Positions 60,503 through 64,000 of a stretch of 64,000 nt of DNA are shown piece by piece. Every line of letters starts with the position of its first letter. Position 1 is the stretch's first letter. The stretch is from the NCBI GenBank assembly GCA_021771815.1, contig JAETOE010000004.1, forward strand, positions 1 to 64,000. The letters run 5' to 3'. The notes under the pieces are model-generated. The model made no database searches and had not been told where the DNA came from. It saw only the letters and a list, made by a program, of their open reading frames with translations. Made by a program: the position numbers and the translations under genes. The stretch is from Roseburia hominis. GTDB taxonomy: Bacteria > Bacillota > Clostridia > Lachnospirales > Lachnospiraceae.

Positions 60503-61825
60503 ATGAATACACGTTTTTATAATGCGAAGATTTTAACATTGGCGGACGATCACAAGTTCGCGATCACAGAGGGAGAACTCTGGGTAAAAGGGGATACGAT
60601 CTGCTATATCGGCAGAGCGGAAGAGGACGCTTTTGCGGGCGGCGCTGCGGCAGAGGGTGTCATGGCGGGCAGTGAACCGATTATTTGGGACAGGGAGATC
60701 GATGTACGCGGCAATCTCTTAATGCCAGGCTTTAAGAATGCGCATACGCACACGGCGATGACGTTCTTACGTTCCTATGCGGACGATCTGCCGCTGCAGG
60801 ACTGGCTGTACCAGCAGGTGTTCCCGAAGGAGGGACAGCTTACGGAGGACGACGTATATTGGCTGAATATTTTAGGCATTATGGAGTATCTGACCAGCGG
60901 CATCACATCGAACTTCGATATGTATTTCTTCCCTCCGGTGGATGCGAAGGCGTCTGCCGATACGGGCTTCCGGACAGTGCAGACGAGCGGTCTTAACAAT
61001 TTCGGCGGCACTGTCGAACTGATGGAGGAGAATTATCACATTGTCAATGAAATGAGCGATCTGACTTCGTTTATCATAGGATTTCACGCGGAGTACACGA
61101 CATCGAAGGAGCTGATGGAGGGCGTTGCGGGTCTGGCGCAGAAGCTGAAATCTCCGGTATGGCTTCACAATTCCGAGACGAAGAGCGAAGTGGCGGAGTG
61201 CAAGGAGCGCTGGGGCATGACGCCGACGCAGCTTACGGATTCGCTCGGCATGTATGAGTACGGCGGAGGCGGCTATCACTGCGTATGGGTGGAGGAGCCG
61301 GATTTTGAGATTTTTAAGAAAAGAAAGCTTACCGCGGTGACGAATCCTGCTTCGAATCTGAAGCTTGCGTCCGGTATCTGTCCGACGAAGCGCTTTGTGG
61401 ACGAGGGAATTTCCATGGCGATCGGAACGGACGGTCCGGCGAGCAATAACTGTCTGGATATGTTCCGCGAGATGTTTTTGACTTCCACACTTGCAAAGGT
61501 GCGCGAGATGGATGCGGAGTGTGTATCCGCGGATGAGATTCTCTATATGGCAACGGCAGGCGGCGCGCATGCAATGCAGTTAGACGATTGTGACAGCCTT
61601 GCAGTCGGCAAGAAGGCGGATCTTATTATGATCGACTTACAACAGCCAAATATGCAGCCGGAGAACAACATCGTGAAGAATCTTGTCTACAGCGGCAGCA
61701 AGCAGAATGTGAAGCTGACGATGGTGAACGGCAGGGTGCTCTATGAGGACAACCGTTTTGAGATTGGCTTTGATCCGAAGGAGATTTATGCGCACGCGAA
61801 CCGGATTATCCGCCGCATGCAGTGA
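60503..61825 (+). CDS. Amidohydrolase, MTA/SAH deaminase-like
   Basis: The 440-residue metal-dependent amidohydrolase belongs to the MtaD/SsnA/TrzA group. It shows the zinc motif FKNAHTHTAMTFLRSYADDL, LPLQDWLYQQVFP, IIGFHAEYT, WLHNSETKSEV and AIGTDGPASNNCLDMF (metal-binding Asp). Family members deaminate methylthioadenosine, S-adenosylhomocysteine or adenosine. The purine phosphorylase upstream supports a nucleoside substrate, though guanine or s-triazine-type activity is not excluded. It starts after AATGGAGA. Confidence 0.9.
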   Translation: MNTRFYNAKILTLADDHKFAITEGELWVKGDTICYIGRAEEDAFAGGAAAEGVMAGSEPIIWDREIDVRGNLLMPGFKNAHTHTAMTFLRSYADDLPLQDWLYQQVFPKEGQLTEDDVYWLNILGIMEYLTSGITSNFDMYFFPPVDAKASADTGFRTVQTSGLNNFGGTVELMEENYHIVNEMSDLTSFIIGFHAEYTTSKELMEGVAGLAQKLKSPVWLHNSETKSEVAECKERWGMTPTQLTDSLGMYEYGGGGYHCVWVEEPDFEIFKKRKLTAVTNPASNLKLASGICPTKRFVDEGISMAIGTDGPASNNCLDMFREMFLTSTLAKVREMDAECVSADEILYMATAGGAHAMQLDDCDSLAVGKKADLIMIDLQQPNMQPENNIVKNLVYSGSKQNVKLTMVNGRVLYEDNRFEIGFDPKEIYAHANRIIRRMQ

Positions 61826-61887
61826 AACGAGTAATACTAAGACGCCGCATCAGAGGATGCGCCGTCCAAGTATTACTAGCGTTTCAC
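61822..61887. repeat. 66-nt inverted repeat over the deaminase stop codon
   Basis: GTGAAACG/CGTTTCAC, AGTAATACT/AGTATTACT and a GC-rich inner stem around GCATC-AGAG-GATGC form a long, nearly perfect hairpin with two small bulges. The left arm includes the stop codon. There is no T-run directly after it. Confidence 0.82.
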
Positions 61888-61888
61888 G

Positions 61889-61920
61889 GAAGTTTGCAAA
61901 ACCAGCAAACTTCTGATTTT
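61889..61920 (+). terminator. Second hairpin, weak terminator
   Basis: GAAGTTTGC (61889-61897) pairs with GCAAACTTC (61905-61913), followed by TGATTTT. It probably completes termination with the 66-nt hairpin just upstream. Confidence 0.6.
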
Positions 61921-61945
61921 AATATTAGATTGAGGAAATATATAT

Positions 61946-62701
61946 ATGCAGGTAATTTTTATACATCATAGCTGCTTTCTTGTCGAGGTGGATGAGAAGG
62001 TATTGATTTTTGACTGGTTTGACGGCGACCGCGTGGAGGGTTGGCATTTTGGCGGCACACTTCCGGAATATGAGCCGGACACGCCGATTTACGTGTTCGC
62101 CAGCCATAAGCACCGCGATCATTTTGATATGGATGTGCTCCGGTGGGCAGAGCGGTATACCAATATTCATTACATTTTCTCCAAGGACTGCAGGATGAGC
62201 CCGCATTTTCTGGAAAAGCACGGGTTTCCGGCGGGCATTTCAAAGAAGATTCTCTATGTCAGTGCCTGTGTAAAATATGAGGTGGACGATCTGCACATCG
62301 AGACGCTGCGGTCCACGGATGCGGGAGTGGCGTTTTATGTTGGGACGAAAGGTGTGTATATTTATCACGGAGGCGATCTCAATGACTGGAAATGGGAGGG
62401 CGCAGGCGATTTGGTGAACGGGATGATGACATCCAACTACCGGGGGCAGATCAAGCGGCTTGCGAACAAGAAGATTCATGTGGCGTTCGTTCCGGCCGAC
62501 CCGAGACTCGGAGAGCATCAGTTCGCGGGGCTTGATTATTTTCTGGAGCACACGGATGCGGACTATGTATTTCCCATGCACATGTGGCAGGACTACTCAG
62601 GAATCAGGGAGTACTGCAGGAAGATTTCCAATGCGGCGATGGCGGAGCGTGTCGCCTGGATCATCCATGAGAACCAGAGTTTTCCGATCGGGGAGGAATA
62701 A
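61946..62701 (+). CDS. MBL-fold metallo-hydrolase (UlaG-like)
   Basis: The 251-residue cytoplasmic protein has the beta-lactamase-superfamily fold. It starts VIFIHHSCFLVEVDEKVLIF and has the metal motif FASHKHRDHFDMDV (H-x-H-x-D-H), then VYIYHGGDLNDWKWEG and VFPMHMWQDYSG. It resembles UlaG-type hydrolases, which act on small cyclic or phosphorylated metabolites; the substrate is not predictable. The start follows TTGAGGAA, downstream of the double hairpin, so it is a separate transcription unit. Confidence 0.85.
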   Translation: MQVIFIHHSCFLVEVDEKVLIFDWFDGDRVEGWHFGGTLPEYEPDTPIYVFASHKHRDHFDMDVLRWAERYTNIHYIFSKDCRMSPHFLEKHGFPAGISKKILYVSACVKYEVDDLHIETLRSTDAGVAFYVGTKGVYIYHGGDLNDWKWEGAGDLVNGMMTSNYRGQIKRLANKKIHVAFVPADPRLGEHQFAGLDYFLEHTDADYVFPMHMWQDYSGIREYCRKISNAAMAERVAWIIHENQSFPIGEE

Positions 62702-62712
62702 AAAGAGAGCAC

Positions 62713-62742
62713 TTGACGGAAATAAAACAGTTGCGCTATACT
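62713..62742 (+). promoter_or_regulatory. Promoter upstream of the small membrane gene and alaS
   Basis: TTGACG (62713-62718) and TATACT (62737-62742) are separated by 18 nt. No T-box or other riboswitch was seen between it and alaS. Confidence 0.65.
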
Positions 62743-62818
62743 TAATTAGTTATGGGAGATTTCGCCCGGGGTGTATTTCATGTGCGGGTGAAGCTTAGAA
62801 GAAAGGCAGGGCAAAGCT

Positions 62819-62971
62819 ATGGCATTTTTGGGATGGTTGGTTCATTATTTACTGATTTTCGTTGTTTTGGCGGCAGTGGCATTGCTCGGTGTTTTCGCGG
62901 GGAAGAAATGGCGCGAGAGCAGCGATGCGAAGAAAGCAGGGGAAGCTGCGGACAGCGGGAAGACAGAATAA
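62819..62971 (+). CDS. 50-residue single-pass membrane protein
   Basis: This small frame begins [20 protein letters not shown], giving one membrane helix (about residues 6-27), followed by a basic stop (KKWRE) and a charged tail ending in SGKTE. GAAAGGCAGG lies upstream at a fair distance. It ends 34 bp before alaS and shares its promoter. No family was recognised; the helix-plus-charged-tail layout and spacing support translation. Confidence 0.65.
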   Translation: MAFLGWLVHYLLIFVVLAAVALLGVFAGKKWRESSDAKKAGEAADSGKTE

Positions 62972-63005
62972 GATATTACGAAGAGACAGTTTGGAGGAAT
63001 TAGTC

Positions 63006-64000
63006 GTGAAGAAGTTTTATGGAGAGAATGAGCTTCGCAGGATGTATCTGGATTTTTTTAAGAGCAAGGAGCATCTTGTCATGAACAGCTTTTCACTGGT
63101 GCCGCACAATGACAACAGTCTGCTTTTGATAAATGCAGGCATGGCGCCGTTAAAGCCGTATTTTACGGGACAGGAGATCCCGCCGAGAAGGAGAGTGACG
63201 ACGTGTCAGAAGTGTATTCGTACCGGAGATATCGAGAATGTCGGTAAGACGGCAAGACACCTGACATTTTTTGAGATGCTCGGAAACTTTTCTTTCGGTG
63301 ATTATTTTAAGCATGAGGCGATTGCGTGGTCGTGGGAGTTTTTGACAAAGGTGCTTGGACTTGAAGAGGACAGGCTTTATCCGTCCGTCTATGGTGAGGA
63401 TGAAGAGGCGTTTACGATCTGGAATAAGGAGATCGGCGTTCCGGCGGAGCGTATCACGCGCTTTTACCGTGATCCCGAGACGGGAGAGTGCGACAACTTC
63501 TGGGAGCACGGCGCGGGTCCGTGCGGTCCGTGTTCCGAGATCTACTATGACCGTGGAGAGAAATACGGCTGCGGCAGCCCGGACTGTAAGGTCGGCTGTG
63601 ACTGTGACCGTTTTATGGAAGTGTGGAACAACGTCTTCACGCAGTTCGAGGGTGACGGAAAGGGCGGTTACACCGAGCTTGCACAGAAGAATATCGATAC
63701 AGGTATGGGCTTGGAACGTCTTGCGGTCGTGATGCAGGATGTGGATTCTGTGTTCGATATCGACACAATGAAGGCGATCCGCGACAAGGTATGCGAGCTG
63801 TCCGGCAAGACTTATCAGAAGGATGCGCTTGACGATGTGTCCATCCGTCTGATTACCGATCATATCCGCTCGGCGACCTTTATGGTTTCCGACGGTATCA
63901 TGCCGTCCAACGAGGGCAGGGGCTATGTACTCCGCCGTATCATCCGCCGCGCGGCGAGACACGGAAGAATGCTCGGCATTCCGGGAACTTTTATGGCGAC
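63006..64000 (+). CDS. alaS: Alanyl-tRNA synthetase (5' part, runs off the window)
   Basis: About 331 residues of AlaRS are present, covering most of the class II catalytic core. Motifs include [29 protein letters not shown]-like [33 protein letters not shown] (motif 2), [30 protein letters not shown] and [14 protein letters not shown] (motif 3). It charges tRNA-Ala. The start is GTG 63006, behind TTGGAGGA. The editing and C-Ala domains lie beyond the edge. Confidence 0.97.
   Translation, partial: MKKFYGENELRRMYLDFFKSKEHLVMNSFSLVPHNDNSLLLINAGMAPLKPYFTGQEIPPRRRVTTCQKCIRTGDIENVGKTARHLTFFEMLGNFSFGDYFKHEAIAWSWEFLTKVLGLEEDRLYPSVYGEDEEAFTIWNKEIGVPAERITRFYRDPETGECDNFWEHGAGPCGPCSEIYYDRGEKYGCGSPDCKVGCDCDRFMEVWNNVFTQFEGDGKGGYTELAQKNIDTGMGLERLAVVMQDVDSVFDIDTMKAIRDKVCELSGKTYQKDALDDVSIRLITDHIRSATFMVSDGIMPSNEGRGYVLRRIIRRAARHGRMLGIPGTFMA

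Overview
The window looks like a chromosome segment of a spore-forming, gut-type Clostridia, most likely Lachnospiraceae. The grounds are spoIVA, a T-box-controlled trp operon, GH2/GH36 glycosidases with a GPH symporter, a maltodextrin ABC importer without its own ATPase, larBC, strong AGGAGG ribosome sites and dense ATGA gene overlaps. No rRNA, tRNA, CRISPR array or intact prophage was seen. The taxonomic placement is inference.

Layout. 0-1.5 kb: the 3' end of an IS1182-like transposase, then a TetR regulator behind a perfect 61-nt palindrome and a small flavodoxin. 1.6-6.9 kb: an orphan giant flagellin of 1731 residues with a sigma-28 promoter. 7.0-10.7 kb: a LytTR response regulator, GHKL kinase, LemA and DUF3137 cassette bracketed by two copies of a ~75-bp terminator repeat. 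10.7-20.7 kb: YitT, GNAT, exonuclease III, DUF5131 plus a corrinoid-reactivase-like ASKHA protein, MATE, Hpt, phosphopantetheinyl transferase, Gre factor, MetF and two unknowns. 20.7-23.3 kb: a hybrid histidine kinase. 23.5-25.6 kb: larC and larB on the minus strand. 25.6-32.8 kb: a TetR/GH2/GPH/GH36 galactoside operon with two matching operators. 32.9-34.8 kb: a lipoprotein and an exported ComEC-like metallo-hydrolase.

34.8-44.1 kb: a T-box(Trp) leader and the operon trpE-G-C-F-B-A-D, followed by a threonine-aldolase-like lyase and asparaginase. trpE has lost its 3' end and trpG has an internal deletion with a frame change; the other five trp genes are intact. 44.1-49.1 kb: a DUF2087 regulator pair, BioY, DUF1284, a ClC antiporter, and an XRE regulator with a DUF3169 membrane protein behind three operators. 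49.1-55.4 kb: a maltodextrin cluster (binding protein, two permeases, LacI regulator, MalQ). 55.5-58.7 kb: a lipid kinase, spoIVA and an unknown gene. 58.8-64 kb: a YczE-like protein, purine nucleoside phosphorylase, an MTA/SAH-deaminase-like amidohydrolase, an MBL hydrolase, a 50-residue membrane protein and the start of alaS.

The strongest candidates for something undescribed are: (1) the giant flagellin with about eleven repeated modules beside a repeat-bracketed LytTR/LemA cassette that shares a direct-repeat site with the flagellin promoter; (2) a terminator hairpin before spoIVA whose 5' arm overlaps the sigma-E -10 and whose 3' arm holds the spoIVA Shine-Dalgarno; (3) the broken trpE/trpG behind an unusual T-box leader; and (4) several multi-copy operators (XRE, TetR, LacI-type) sitting exactly on consensus promoters.
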